This document shows positions 42,801 through 52,540 of a stretch of 64,000 bases of DNA, piece after piece. How positions within the stretch are numbered: position 1 is the first letter of the stretch; each line of letters starts with the position of its first letter. The notes under the pieces were generated by a model that saw only the letters and a list, made by a program, of their open reading frames with translations, did no database searches and was not told where the DNA came from. The DNA is taken from NCBI GenBank assembly GCA_946902875.1, contig OX336345.1, forward strand, positions 22,723,395 to 22,787,394. The letters are read 5' to 3'. This DNA is from Nematopogon swammerdamellus. Lineage: Eukaryota > Arthropoda > Insecta > Lepidoptera > Adelidae. The position numbers were made by a program, and so were the translations under genes.

Positions 42801-45800
42801 GTTCTTATAGTTTGTATAAGGATTCATATTGTTTATTATGCGTACATATTGTACAAAGCGTGGTCCCGTGCGCGAACCCGACGTGATCCAAACACTGCCA
42901 ATCTGAAGCAGACCTACAATGCAGCCTCTAAAACCAGCAAGAGAGTCATCGCAAGGGCTAAATTTGAGCACATCGGCAGAATTGGTGACAAATTGATCGA
43001 ACACCCATCTGGGAGCCGTCAATTCTGGTCTCTCGCCAAATCTGTCGAAGCAAACTTCTGTCGCTCCTCACTCCCACCGCTGCAGCGGCCCGACGGCTCG
43101 CTCGCTTTTTCCGCCAAAGAGAAGGCCGATCTCCTAGTGGCACTCTTTGCTCAAAATTCGCATCTGGACGATGGCGGTGCCAAACCACCATCCATTCCTG
43201 GGTGTGATTGCACCATGCCAGAAATACAGTTCCGCCAAGGCACTGTCCGGCGTGAGTTATTCGCCCTAGATGCGAGAAAAGCGAGTGGACCCGACGGAAT
43301 CCCTGCACTGGTGTTAAAGACATGTGCTCCAGAGCTAGCCCCTGTCCTCACACGCCTGTATCGCCTGTCTTACTCCACTGGTCGCGTGCCGTCAGCTTGG
43401 AAATCTGCTAACGTGCAGCCTGTCCCCAAGAAAGGGGACCGTTCCGATCCGAAAAACTACCGCCCGATAGCAATCACCTCATTACTCTGCAAAGTGATGG
43501 AGCGCATCATCAACACTCAATTGATGACATACCTAGAAAGGAAGGACCTCCTAAGCGACCGCCAATATGGATTTCGCCCAAATCGGTCAGCTGGGGACCT
43601 TCTGGTTCACGTATGTCACAAAATGGGTGATGCGCTCGAAAATCACGGCGAGGGCATGGCTATCGGGTTGGACGTAGCGAAAGCGTTCGATCGGGTCTGG
43701 CATAAAGCCCTTCTTTCCAAGCTGCCGTCATATGGCCTACCGTCCGGCTTGTGTGACTGGATTGGCGACTTCCTGCATGGTCGCAATATTAAAGTCTTGA
43801 TTGACGGTTGCTGCTCAGACGCCATGTTAGTTGATGCCGGCGTACCGCAAGGTTCCGTGCTGTCCCCGACCCTCTTTCTGCTGCATATTAATGATCTGCT
43901 CGAATCGGGCGAAATTAATTGCTATGCAGACGACAGCACGCCACTAGCCAGGTACACATGTCATCCAACCGCAAGCCTGGCCGAGGTGGAGAAAAACAGG
44001 CTACATCTTGTGCTTGAGCTCGAGGAGACCCTAAATAAGGTCTCCACCTGGGGCCTCCAAAACCTCGTCGAGTTTAACGCAAGTAAAACCCAGGCGTGTG
44101 TATTCAGCGCGAAGCGGACACCGTTCACTGCAGCCCCCACCTTCCAAGGAACTAGTCTCAAGGTCGAGGAGCACATTGGGATTCTCGGGGTCGAACTAAC
44201 TCGCGACCTTAATTTTGGACGCCACATCGAGGAAAAAGCTAAGGTAGCCTCAAGGAAGCTGGGAGTCAACAAGGTGCGTCAGTACTTTACGCCGAGCCAA
44301 AAACTGCTGCTTTATAAAGCGCAGATTCGCTCATGCGTGGAGTACTGTTCGCATCTGTGGGACGGATCCGCAAAATACCTGCTCGGCTCCTTAGACTCGA
44401 TTCAGCGTCGCGATGTCCGCCTCGTTAACGACCCCGAGGTATCCCGAAACTTAGAGACCTTACAACTCCGCAGGGACGTTGGATCTTTGTGTGTGTTCTA
44501 TCGCCTGTACCACGGAGAGTGTTCCAAGGAGCTGCACGATGCGATCCCTCCATCCCCATTCTACCATCGTTCCACCCGCAACAGGTTGGGAATGCATCCA
44601 CACACTGTCGATATTCCCCCACTTAGGACAAATCGATCCTGTAAATCCTTTATTTACAGGGTTGCTAACATGTGGAATTCACTCCCACCTGCATCCTTTC
44701 CTCTAATGTACAGTCTGGGGTCCTTCAAACATAATGTGAAGGTGCACCTAGCCGGCCGACAAGGTATTCGCAGCCCCCGTAAATATTCGAATGCCCGTGG
44801 GCGCCGTCGGACTACACCTCTGCGTTAGTCTGGCGCGCGCCATTTGTCGTGCTCCCCATAAAAAAAAAAAAAAAAAAAAAAAATGTAATGACCGAGAAAG
44901 CAGCTGAATCTTTGCCCAAAGCATGCCCTCATAGCGGGCACCTGCATCTTGTCGCCAGTTCGCGTTTTTCCTTATAGAGATAGATGGTATGATGGAGAGG
45001 ATTTGCCTCTGCAGAGAAAGCGCCTACTTGGTACACGATACAGTACATGAACAGTTTGTCTGGCAGTAAGTAGCTCGAGTTCTCTGTATAGATCGTGGGT
45101 TGGGTACCAGAAAGTTTTTCGGAAAGCTACTCTTAATAAAACCGCTTGCGTCCGTTCAAGCGGTAGTAAATGTTTCTTTGCGACTCCGCCCCACGATGAT
45201 GTATCACGATATGTGTCGATGGCGTGGTAAGTGATCATAAGCCATTTTTACTTGCCGCGTTTCGTAACGACTTAAATATGTAGATGAGTCATTGGACACG
45301 CTGCGAGAGAATGGTAAGGGGATAATCCCAGGACAGTTAACCTCACCTATATACTCCTTCTATCTTAGAGCAGGTGCACCCACCGAGTACTTGTCTGCAC
45401 GTGAACGGCTTTTTGGCGGTTGAGAACTACTCAATGAGAAACCCTGGAGATATCAAAGCACATATTTTGTACCGTGTGGGGTCGGTACTTAAAAAGAATA
45501 GCCTCACTGCATCTCTCCCCTTCGCATGTCGTAAAAGTCGACTAAGGGATAAGAAAATTCGTCAGCCTCGGTAGCTCATTGGCGCGGTTGGTTAGTCAAC
45601 TGTTATTAAGCAACGCTGAGCGCGGTCAGTGATTGGATGGGTGACCGCTCGACCGTTGGAGGCTGACCGTGGTTCGGATTCCACGTTAAACTGTAGGTCC
45701 CTTCCCTTCTTACCTTACTAGGTGGTAGGGTTTATCCCGGCCGGGTTGGTACCACCGTACTGAACGAAACGTCGGTCGAAACGGCTATGTAAATAGTTCG

Positions 45801-47959
45801 TGTTTTCCGTCCAGTTTAGTGTAGCCGACATGAAATGAAGGGAAGCACTGACATGGCACCTAGTTCACCCTGTGTTATGGGCTGACATCACGGATGTTGT
45901 AGGTGATGTAGCCAACCGTGTCAGGTTCCATAAAAAAAAAAAAAAAAAAACATATGTTTTGTTTTGTTAACGTTTAGAGAGATAAGACTGTTATCCAGTC
46001 AGCTTTGATTTCCCTCAGGCCCCATTCCGCAAATCTGTATGTTTCTTCCCAGGTGTGCCTCTGAAGAAACATACAGATTTGCGGTCCCTGTCCCACGGAA
46101 TTAGGTGCGTATCGTCAACATAGGTGGTTATGCACGAAATGTACGTAATTAAGTTCCATGTGCGTACCTGAGTAGGAGTTTCCATTATCACATGAGGACG
46201 CCCCAGGGTATATTGCCACATTATTAAGGCAGCCATCCTGTTCTTGGTGCTCAACAGCATTGGTTGTATTTGACTGATGCCATACCACGCCAACTCCCGG
46301 TAAACACTGTCAGGCAAATAGCCTGTCTAAAATTAAAAACTCACAGTACAGAAGAAAGTACATCTTGTTATGTTTATTTCAGCTCCGTAAAAAATGAGTG
46401 GATACAAATATATTTCATTCATTTCATTACACATAGGTACCCACACCTTCAAATTTTGGGTGGAATGAATTTTCACGAAACCGATACCCGGAAAGTAACA
46501 TACCTCAAAATGTCCCTTAGTTACTTACATAGGTACTAATTTAGTTCAATGAACAGCCATTGCAATACATTTATAGTAGTAGGGTCTGACGATGAACCGG
46601 GACAAAACCAAGGTCATGGCGACCGAGGTTATGACGGGAGGACAAATCGTTATTGACGGAGAAGTGATCGAACAGGTTGAAGAGTACGTATATCTCGGTC
46701 AAGTTCTGCAGCTTGGTAGACAAGGTCTGCTAAAGGAGGTCGAGAGACGAATTCAACTGGGTTGGGCTGCCTTCGGAAAGTTAGAATTCGCCCTGAGATC
46801 TGATCTTCCGCAAAATTTAAAAACCCGTATATATGACCAGTGTGTCCGCCCGGTTATGACGTACCGGGGCGATGCTAGGAATAACGCTACGTGATATGGT
46901 GCGTAACGAGGCAATCCGCCGACGCACCAAAGTAGTCGATATTGGATACCGGGTGGCTAAGCTCAAGTGGCAATGTGCTGGGCACGTCAGCCGAAGAGAC
47001 GACGACCGTTGGAGTAACCGTGTCCTACACTGGCGGCCGTGGACAGAAAAACGGAGTGTGGGAAGACCACCCGCAAGGTGGGACGACGACATCAAGTACG
47101 TCGGCGGAAAGCAGTGGTTCCGTACCGCTGAAGGCCGGGAGGACTGGAGGAAAATTAGAGAGGCGTATGTCCAGCAGTGGACGCTTACACGCTGACTGAC
47201 TGACTATAGTAATATATTGATTATTTATAAATATTTTACCGACCGGAACATACTCCATGCGCACCTTTAAAACAATATCAAGAATTAGACCAGATCATGC
47301 AGAAACTTCTATAAGTCTAATATTCAATTTATGTACTTATAAAATGGTGTACCCTGGATTAATCAACTCACCTCTTCTTCGACATAGGCGGTAGCCGCCT
47401 CTTCTGAAAAATAACGTCGTCGGAAAGTAGACAAGTAATAATATATGTATTTATGTATAAAGTTCTGCTACCATTTAATTAACGTATTTTATTGAAGCTA
47501 CCCATTACCTCCTCCGTCCCTCCGCATAATGCCTTGTTGAAAACTCCCCTAAAAATAAATACCAAATTTTTTTGAATAATAGTAAACTAAAATATCAAAT
47601 ATCAAGATAGAATGCGCGCACTTTAAATCTGCCGGAGGGGGTGTGTAGCACGCGCTCTCTCTAACTCTGCCACCCCGGTGGAAAAGCGGCAGTTTTTTTT
47701 ACGTCAGAATGAATGGGTGGTCATGGTCCGACCAGCCAATATCAGCTGTGAGAAGGTCCCATACCGGGGACTTCGCTTTGGATTATTAAAGTGCGCACAA
47801 TCTACAAAATCGAGTCACATTCGCAAAGCAATGGCGTACTTAGAGAGGATTGCAGAAAGTTTATGGTTATGATAAGTTTCTTCCAGTTGACATTGGCATT
47901 AGACCCTTTCTTACCTGAATACGAATAACGAAAAGTAATAATGTAATTTTTAAAATCAT
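39757..47959 (-). CDS. Secreted cysteine-rich protein of unknown family, 8 exons (span)
   Basis: Exons 47959-47915, 47548-47509, 47403-47372, 46326-46168, 41410-41230, 41091-40835, 40447-40289 and 39882-39757 join with matching phases (0, 1, 0, 0, 1, 0, 0) into 999 bp, 332 residues plus TAA. Residues 1-15 (MILKITLLLFVIRIQ) are a signal peptide. Residues 16-153 have no cysteine and are partly helical and charged (RQQLAEEATKWAKEQRTKEE). Residues 154-332 hold 12 cysteines, three N-glycosylation sites occur overall (NLT, NGT, NGT), and the end is CETTSCPECKVGYTGKPG... Six even disulphides in an extracellular domain are inferred. I do not recognise the family; no catalytic motif is visible. All introns hold transposons. 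Confidence 0.8.
39945..40026 (-). mobile_element. tRNA-derived SINE head
   Basis: Minus strand: GGTGGCGAAGTTGGTTAAAG (A-box region) and CCAGTTTCAAATCC (B-box-like). In intron 7 of the secreted-protein gene. Confidence 0.5.
40289..40447 (-). CDS. Cys-rich secreted protein, exon 7
   Basis: Acceptor CCTACAAAAACAG, donor CTCACG|GTAAGT. Begins VFLNDVLGQCAFDNN, contains NGT and ends CRFSYFYRLT. Three cysteines, phase 0 at both ends. Confidence 0.82.
40538..40786 (+). pseudogene. RTE-clade LINE fragment
   Basis: Same 3' segment as 22700-22957 (SRRNDDRW.., PPARWDDDIK.., GREDWRKI..) ending ACGCTGACTGACAGGACATG. Lies in intron 6 of the secreted-protein gene, opposite sense. Confidence 0.75.
40835..41091 (-). 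CDS. Cys-rich secreted protein, exon 6
   Basis: Acceptor GTTTTTTACAG; the first two bases complete a split glycine codon. LYYKCPDDSEPDFRGYKN, DRKCTDGKIAEL, FDVCIDS, LYEGWSLCMG and LDCGEKVK give five cysteines. Donor AAG|GTACCT. Confidence 0.85.
41230..41410 (-). CDS. Cys-rich secreted protein, exon 5
   Basis: Acceptor TTACTTTCCCAG. SDQSAVKVSRQQLAEEATKW, KEEVLMETVRTGGNG and VVGVNLTTTLIIHRG; a likely helix, an NLT glycosylation site, no cysteine. Donor CACCGTG|GTATGT, phase 1. Confidence 0.85.
41488..42430 (+). pseudogene. Retroelement ORF1/gag-like remnant
   Basis: Several overlapping frames: a Pro/Arg-rich part (41488-41775) and 41990-42379, which carries a ..FLHREFWPSGLVFRRYNRDL stretch resembling the end of RNA-binding ORF1 proteins of insect retroelements, then a proline-rich tail. 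Frameshifts break it. Inside intron 4 of the secreted-protein gene. Confidence 0.4.
42530..42660 (-). mobile_element. LINE tail fragment, antisense
   Basis: GTAAAGTAAAAATTCTTTAT and TTGCACTTACAATATAGGTA: an AATAAAGAATTTT-type 3' tail on the minus strand, comparable to 1107-1145. Confidence 0.4.
42860..44883 (+). mobile_element. Non-LTR retrotransposon with intact reverse transcriptase, 5'-truncated
   Basis: The frame at 42780-44828 is open for 682 codons. Homology-like sequence starts near 42860 (SRARTRRDPNTANLKQTYNA). RT motifs: ARKASGPDGIP, PVPKKGDRSDPKNYRPIAIT, GFRPNRSAGDLL, LDVAKAFDRVWH, GVPQGSVLSPTLFLLHINDL and YADD. The endonuclease expected upstream in Jockey/CR1-like elements is absent. 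The ORF ends ..GRRRTTPLR-stop, then about 35 bp and A23 (44861-44883). The element lies in intron 4 of the secreted-protein gene in opposite sense. Confidence 0.85.
44972..45238 (-). pseudogene. LINE ORF fragment
   Basis: 88 codons including LERTQAVLLRVAFRKTFWYP and HDLYRELELLTARQTVHVLY, typical of the region after the RT domain of insect non-LTR elements. Truncated at both ends. Confidence 0.6.
45561..45950 (+). mobile_element. 5S/tRNA-chimeric SINE, best full-length copy
   Basis: 390 bp. tRNA-like head GCCTCGGTAGCTCATTGGCG; 5S-like segment 45604-45649 (TTAAGCAACGCTGAGCGCGG, TTGGATGGGTGACCGC); central domain; tail ..GCCAACCGTGTCAGGTTCCA then T and A19. The 5S part carries the sequence of box A through box C of the 5S internal promoter. 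Confidence 0.85.
46168..46326 (-). CDS. Cys-rich secreted protein, exon 4
   Basis: Acceptor TTTTTAATTTTAG (chosen over a CAG 4 bp on because it keeps the phase with exon 3), then TGYLPDSVYRELAWYGISQI and MAALIMWQYTLGRPHVIMET. Donor ACTCAG|GTACGC. No cysteine. Confidence 0.8.
46592..47207 (+). pseudogene. RTE-clade LINE, longest copy, frameshifted
   Basis: Frame 1 (46592-46870) has NRDKTKVMATEV, VEEYVYLGQVLQLGRQ and YDQCVRPVMTY; frame 2 (46872-47195) has RRRTKVVDIGYRVAKLKWQC, HVSRRDDDRWSNRV and ..YVQQWTLTR-stop. A deletion at about 46862-46870 joins the frames out of phase. Ends (TGAC)n. In intron 3 of the secreted-protein gene. Confidence 0.8.
47372..47403 (-). CDS. Cys-rich secreted protein, exon 3 (32 bp)
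   Basis: Micro-exon: acceptor TTTTCAG, donor GAAGAGGTGAGT. Two bases finish a split Glu codon, then EAATAYVEEE. Supported mainly by phase agreement with both neighbours. Confidence 0.65.
47509..47548 (-). CDS. Cys-rich secreted protein, exon 2 (40 bp)
   Basis: Acceptor TTTATTTTTAG, then GSFQQGIMRRDGG and one base of the next codon, donor GAG|GTAATG. Phase 0 in, phase 1 out. Confidence 0.65.
47690..47780 (-). mobile_element. Type C SINE fragment, inverted
   Basis: GTGGTCATGGTCCGACCAGC..CAATATCAG..GAGAAGGTCCCATACCGG is the reverse complement of the type C tail. In intron 1 of the secreted-protein gene. Confidence 0.5.
47915..47959 (-). CDS. Cys-rich secreted protein, exon 1 (signal peptide)
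   Basis: ATG at 47959-47957, MILKITLLLFVIRIQ, donor CAG|GTAAGA. A single hydrophobic run after one lysine, as in a signal peptide; cleavage probably falls near the start of exon 2. Confidence 0.7.
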
Positions 47960-48046
47960 TATTGCTGGAAACTTGGGCCAACGTAACGGTTGATGAATGT
48001 TTATTCTATTCAAATACCACGCAGTACTTCGCGAAAGAAATAAAAA

Positions 48047-48054
48047 TATTTATA
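48047..48054 (-). promoter_or_regulatory. Possible TATA box of the secreted-protein gene
   Basis: TATAAATA on the minus strand, 88 bp upstream of the ATG at 47959. The position fits a core promoter with a 5' UTR of about 55-60 bp; no start-site data. Confidence 0.35.
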
Positions 48055-48222
48055 GCCCATATTCCAATCTGTGTTAATTGGATAGATAAATTTATAGAAT
48101 TATTGAACGCTAACGAACCTTATCAATATCACTTCTGAATTACACAGCTAGCATTGAGAGACGACATCGTACGAAGCTTCGGGGAAATATGGTACGACGG
48201 AATGAATTAGTTCGAAAAGTTC

Positions 48223-48385
48223 GTATTTGTATAATGCGCGGGGCGGATCTTGGCGTGTCGCCGCCGCAGCGGTTCGTCGGTGTTCTCCCTCGCACCCGCA
48301 CCGTACTTGTATAGTTTATTCGCGTGGCGGGTCGCCCGCTGCGGCGACGACACGCCGAGATCCGTCCCGGGCACTATACATACTG
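48223..48385. mobile_element. GC-rich inverted-repeat element
   Basis: Arms of about 45-50 bp (48223-48275, CGGGGCGGATCTTGGCGTGT..CGCCGCAGCGG; 48328-48385 inverted), with GTAT.TGTATA at the outer ends. Open frames through it follow from its composition. Confidence 0.7.
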
Positions 48386-48559
48386 CAACTTATTCAAAAC
48401 TTGATCTAAGGAGGGAAGAGCATTTAATTTTATGCTATGATTTAGGATTGGAACGATACGGCACCTGAAGGCCTTTTTCGTGCCTGCGGTGACTTAGAAC
48501 CTGCGAACTTGGCTCCTTTCGGAAACACTCGGGTTCGTGTATTGCCCGTGGTACTACCA

Positions 48560-48660
48560 GATTGTACACCCAGTGGTACCACGGGCAATTTTTTTTGCCC
48601 GTAGTACACCCAGGGCGCAGTGGTACCACGGGCAATTTTTTTTGCCCGTAGTACACCTGA
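48560..48660. repeat. Tandem hairpin repeat
   Basis: Two direct copies (about 48573-48611 and 48620-48658) of GTGGTACCACGGGCAA, T8, TTGCCCGTAGTACACC. Each unit is itself an inverted repeat with arms of about 13 bp. Confidence 0.75.
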
Positions 48661-48761
48661 ACATTCTATTCTGATTTTTATGTTAGATGATTATTTATTA
48701 TACATACTAACTATTACCCGCGGCTTCGCTCGCGTAAAATTCGTCTGGTCGTTTATGTGAT

Positions 48762-48840
48762 TTGGTAGCTCAATGGTAACAGTGTAGGGTTAGTTTATTT
48801 TTTCGATATCGACCATGGGTTCGAACCTCAAACATTTTTT
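48762..48840 (+). mobile_element. tRNA-like SINE head
   Basis: TTTGGTAGCTCAATGGTAAC (A-box region) and CCATGGGTTCGAACCTC (B-box) with a T-rich insertion between them. Resembles 13565-13640 (-). No intact cloverleaf, so not called a tRNA gene. Confidence 0.5.
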
Positions 48841-49599
48841 TTTTAAGCAATGTTATACAGGGTGATTCAGGATAGGCACGAGAAAGTTCAGGGTTCTAAA
48901 GAGGGCCATATTTGAAGAAGAAAAGCTCTGTTACTTTTTTCCAGATTCGGTTATTTTATAGTACTTTTTGGTGAAAGTAGTTTTATCATAATTCGATGGA
49001 CGGTTAACGGATAACTCTGCTTACTCCGATTGTCGGGATACAGCGTGTGGTATGTATGTATTTAGGCTACCTATTACGGTTCAAGAGATACAAAGAAATT
49101 AAAATATTCAAGACTCGGACGGACAGACAGACAGACGGTAGGTAGCCATCTAGCCGTGTAGCCTTAGTAATAGCTTCCGTATCCGAGTACGGACACCTAA
49201 AAATTTTATCACAGATGCATATTAACTAGTAGAATGGAACTGCTTGTAGGTAAATTACAAACATGAAAGTTCAATGACATCAAAAGAAATTAATGTTACT
49301 GGAGTAGGTTATTGCACTCCCTAGACCTAGAGAGCAACGTTGCCAATTTTCTTAAGACTCACTGTCCAACTACAATGTCCAAGTTTTGTATGAAAAAAAA
49401 AACAACGGAATTTCGATTTGAGTGATAAGGATTTTTTTCTTCTAATAATGAGTACTTTCTATTCCTGAAGTTTCTCTTGCCTATCCTGAATGACCCTGTG
49501 TATATGTTACCACCTAAGAAAGCTTTATTTTCGTAAATACAAACGTAACAAAAACGACATGCACCGCCTCAACATTAGGTTAGGGTTAATATATAGAAG

Positions 49600-50178
49600 A
49601 TGCGTCGCTACGCGACGCATCTTACAAAATATATAACAAAATATATTTGTCCGTCTTTTGCGAGCCTCGAACCCGCGGTCCCTGGCACCAATATATTGTG
49701 ACCGACCAGACGTCTTAAACCACCCGGCTAATCGGCCATGTACCAGTGAAGCGAAATTCGGTCACCAGTTGGTGAGATTCGCAGTTAGTTATGTGTTACA
49801 ACGTTGTAGTACGCGCTTCGATATGTAGATGGCGTACTAGTGAAGCGAATTGTCACCAGGAGAGTAGGTGAGATTCGCAGTTAGGTAGGTGTTGCAACGT
49901 TGTAGTATGCGCTTTGATACGTAGATGGCGTAAATTAAAAGTTTATATTGATAATTAATCTTTATTTTCACATTTTTATCATGTACTTAAATTAATTTTA
50001 CATATTTTATATTCTACAAAAACTTATAAAAATACACAAAATTATATTGATAATTAATCTTTATTTTCACATTTTTATCATGTACTTAAATTCATTTTAC
50101 ATATTTTATATTCTACAAAAACTTATAAAAATACACAAAATTAATAAAAATCTAAATAAAAACGGTAAATATCCGCCG
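49600..50178 (-). mobile_element. Composite repeat 'family X', interrupted copy (part 1)
   Basis: Holds the tRNA-like GCGAGCCTCGAACCCGCGG segment (49655-49740) and the CGGTAAATATCCGCCGG motif. Compared with 36980-37503 it carries two local tandem duplications: about 97 bp at 49743-49932 and 99 bp (ATTGATAATTAATC..) at 49944-50140. Confidence 0.6.
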
Positions 50179-51317
50179 GCGGGGGGGGGGGGGGGGGCAC
50201 GCCTCCAAGCACGCCGGTGGGTGCAGGCCGTGGCTACGGAGCTCTCTGGGACGACGCGAGACAAGCTACGAGCAATAGGTGGTGGTACTAGACAGGTAGG
50301 CCACCACCACCCCCATCCCGGAGAGCTCCGTATCCGTCGGACTGCGGGGCGACGTCACACAGCTATTCTATCTTTGTTGGCCCTCTTGCGTGCGTCGCTG
50401 TTGCGCACGGCGCTGCACCGGTAGCGGAGGCTGCAAGCGCGACACAGGGCCGCGATAGCCCCAAGCTAACCGGTGGCGGCGGACTTCGTCCCGTCGTAGC
50501 TGGTGTGTTGGGGCGTGTCCCTGGTTCGTCATCCTCACCGGCAGACGCGGACGATGGATCAGCGAACCGTGGTGGATTGGGTGCGCTGGTTGCGAAAGAA
50601 GCAGCAGGTCTTGTCACTGGATCCGGCCACACCGCGAGGAGGGCGAGGCGTGTTGACTGGGACGCTCGACGTCACTTGTCCCTCCTCTGACACAGCGGGG
50701 TGGTGAGACGCTGATGCGGTGTCGCCGGTAATCCACTGCCGAGGCTGTCGGGTAACCGGTTTTATTATTATTTTGTTCTTTTTTTTTTGTGGCGATCACG
50801 CTTTTAGTTTAGCGTATTTAAGCCATAGTCACGTCTTTATGTCAATAGTAGTTGCATCAACAAGATATAAAAAAAAACATACAGCAGTTTAACATAAAAG
50901 CAGAAAAATTTATAAGTTAACTTAACGCGCGCGCATACTTACGAACCAAGCTAACAATGAGTAGCTTGCGTGCATGAAAATAGTAAAAGAACTTATAACT
51001 AAACACAATAGTACTATAACAAATATGAAAACAATTATATACAATCTTCATCATCATTCCTATTTACAATTTTATATTGTTATCAACAATAAATTTAGCT
51101 AATAATTTCAAAATTTTAACATTATTAATCAACAGTAAGCATTTAATGTTAGTGGGGAGGGGAACCTTAAAGAATTGATAAAGAAGAGTACAGTGGCGGA
51201 GAATTATTATTTAAGGGACAGGAAAAAAAAATATGATTAAGATAAGAATTAAACTTCTAAGCACGATAAAGTATTATAAACTTATTTTATATCTGACTTC
51301 GCACTTTATATACTTTA
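50179..51317. other. Block inserted in family X, with G17
   Basis: Starts with a 17-bp G run (50181-50197), then GC-rich DNA to about 50760 resembling the end of a larger retroelement, then AT-rich DNA. Overlapping frames on both strands; no domain recognised. Confidence 0.4.
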
Positions 51318-51372
51318 TGACGTCATCACGTAAAACTATCGTTCGTAAACCGACTTTACAGACAACCAATTT
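51318..51372 (-). mobile_element. Composite repeat 'family X', end A
   Basis: GACGTCATCACGTAAAACTA..AAACCGACTTTACAGACAAC: the missing end of the copy that starts at 49600. Confidence 0.65.
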
Positions 51373-51750
51373 TTTTTAAACCACCAAAACATCACTCAAC
51401 TCATATCACTTGCCGATATGGTCAAGCTCAAGATATCGATATCGAAGATAAGTATGCACGAAAGGTGCCAGGTTCGAAGGCACCGCAGGCACGAAAAAGG
51501 CTTTCAGGTGGCGGACCGGTTATTTATTGGAAGGGTTTGACCACGATGTAGGTCTGACAAAACCAACTGGCATTGCAGAAGGACCTGGCATCCAAGCCAT
51601 TATTAAAAAAAAACAAAACCAACTGTCAGTTTGGTCAAAGAATACGCCTTTGCTGCGGTCGGACGGACGGAGGGCAAGTTTTATTGATTGTGTTGAATCG
51701 AATACGCTTTTCTTTGTGATGAACATAATTCAGAGAGATTAGTGAGAACA

Positions 51751-51894
51751 ATGTTGAAGATGAACACTCTGGACAAGCAGCTAGCGGACTTGCGCATCTA
51801 CGCCAACGAGCTCGAGGCGAAACTTCAAGACGAAGTGAATCCTGCCGCGGCGCCCGGCGTCCCTCCCGAGCAGTGCAAGGCACCGCAGCCGCAG
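51751..51894 (+). CDS. First coding exon of an unidentified gene
   Basis: 48 codons from ATG at 51751 to a CCGCAG|GTATCA donor: MLKMNTLDKQLADLRIYANE, LEAKLQDEV, then a Pro/Ala-rich part ending CKAPQPQ. GC-rich third positions contrast with the surrounding DNA and match the kinase exons. The start is likely to form a helix or coiled coil. Phase 0 out. I do not recognise the protein; 52541-52679 may belong to it. Confidence 0.5.
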
Positions 51895-52199
51895 GTATCA
51901 CGAACTCTCATCAATCTTTGAGCTTCAAATCAACTAACACAGAGTCACGCAAAACCTTCATTTGGTCTTTTCGTGCAGACTTCAATCATGCATGCAAACC
52001 TTCGAGGGAAAAATTGGGTGAGTATTAGATTAGCGGGGGTTAGATCGAATATTGCTGGTATGCTTATTGTGTAGGCCTAGATAAAAGATGAATTATAGTG
52101 AAAGAATTGTTTGCCGGAAATGCGTAGTTTCGGAGAAAAAAAATAAAAAAAAAATTTTTTCATTCAAAATCAATTTTCGATTTAAATTTTTTTTTTTTT

Positions 52200-52330
52200 A
52201 ATGCACCAAAACATTATTTTGAATAGGAATTTATGCAAAAACGACATGCGCCGCCTCAACATTAGTTTAGGGTTAATTTATAGAAGATGCGTCGCGGACT
52301 GGTTATTTTTTTTTAAACCACCAAAACATT
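52200..52330. mobile_element. Dispersed repeat (CGCCTCAACATTAG family)
   Basis: GCACCAAAACATTATTTTGA..GCGCCGCCTCAACATTAG..TTTATAGAAGATGCGTCGC..TTTAAACCACCAAAACAT. Related at 34250-34310, 34990-35070 and 49555-49625. Its two ends share CACCAAAACAT. Confidence 0.5.
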
Positions 52331-52540
52331 CACCCATACCACTTTCCTTGTTTTTACATACATTTATATTCAAAACCAATGTTTTAATACTTAAAAAATA
52401 TTTTTTTTTTAATTTATAATGTTATCAATTTTCATACTCCACACGTCAGCTTTGTAATTGGCCGGTATCAATGAGGTGGACCTATTAGAATTTGTGTATT
52501 ATTTTGTATTGAGACTAAGCTTATATACATTTTTACCTAG

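Noticed and set aside
42958..44272. Several minus-strand frames of 60-120 codons
   Set aside because: All are antisense shadows of the GC-rich reverse transcriptase ORF at 42780-44828.
45604..45649. 5S rRNA gene or pseudogene
   Set aside because: Only the internal promoter part of 5S is present, it recurs in the same context in several copies, and a long non-5S body with an A tail follows; it is a SINE head.
46168..46330. Acceptor at CAG four bases inside exon 4 of the secreted-protein gene
   Set aside because: It would require a different phase from the 32-bp exon 3 and yields a basic, low-complexity upstream reading; the TTTTAG acceptor keeps all phases consistent.
48762..48840. Functional tRNA gene
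   Set aside because: A and B boxes are present but a T-rich insertion replaces the anticodon arm.
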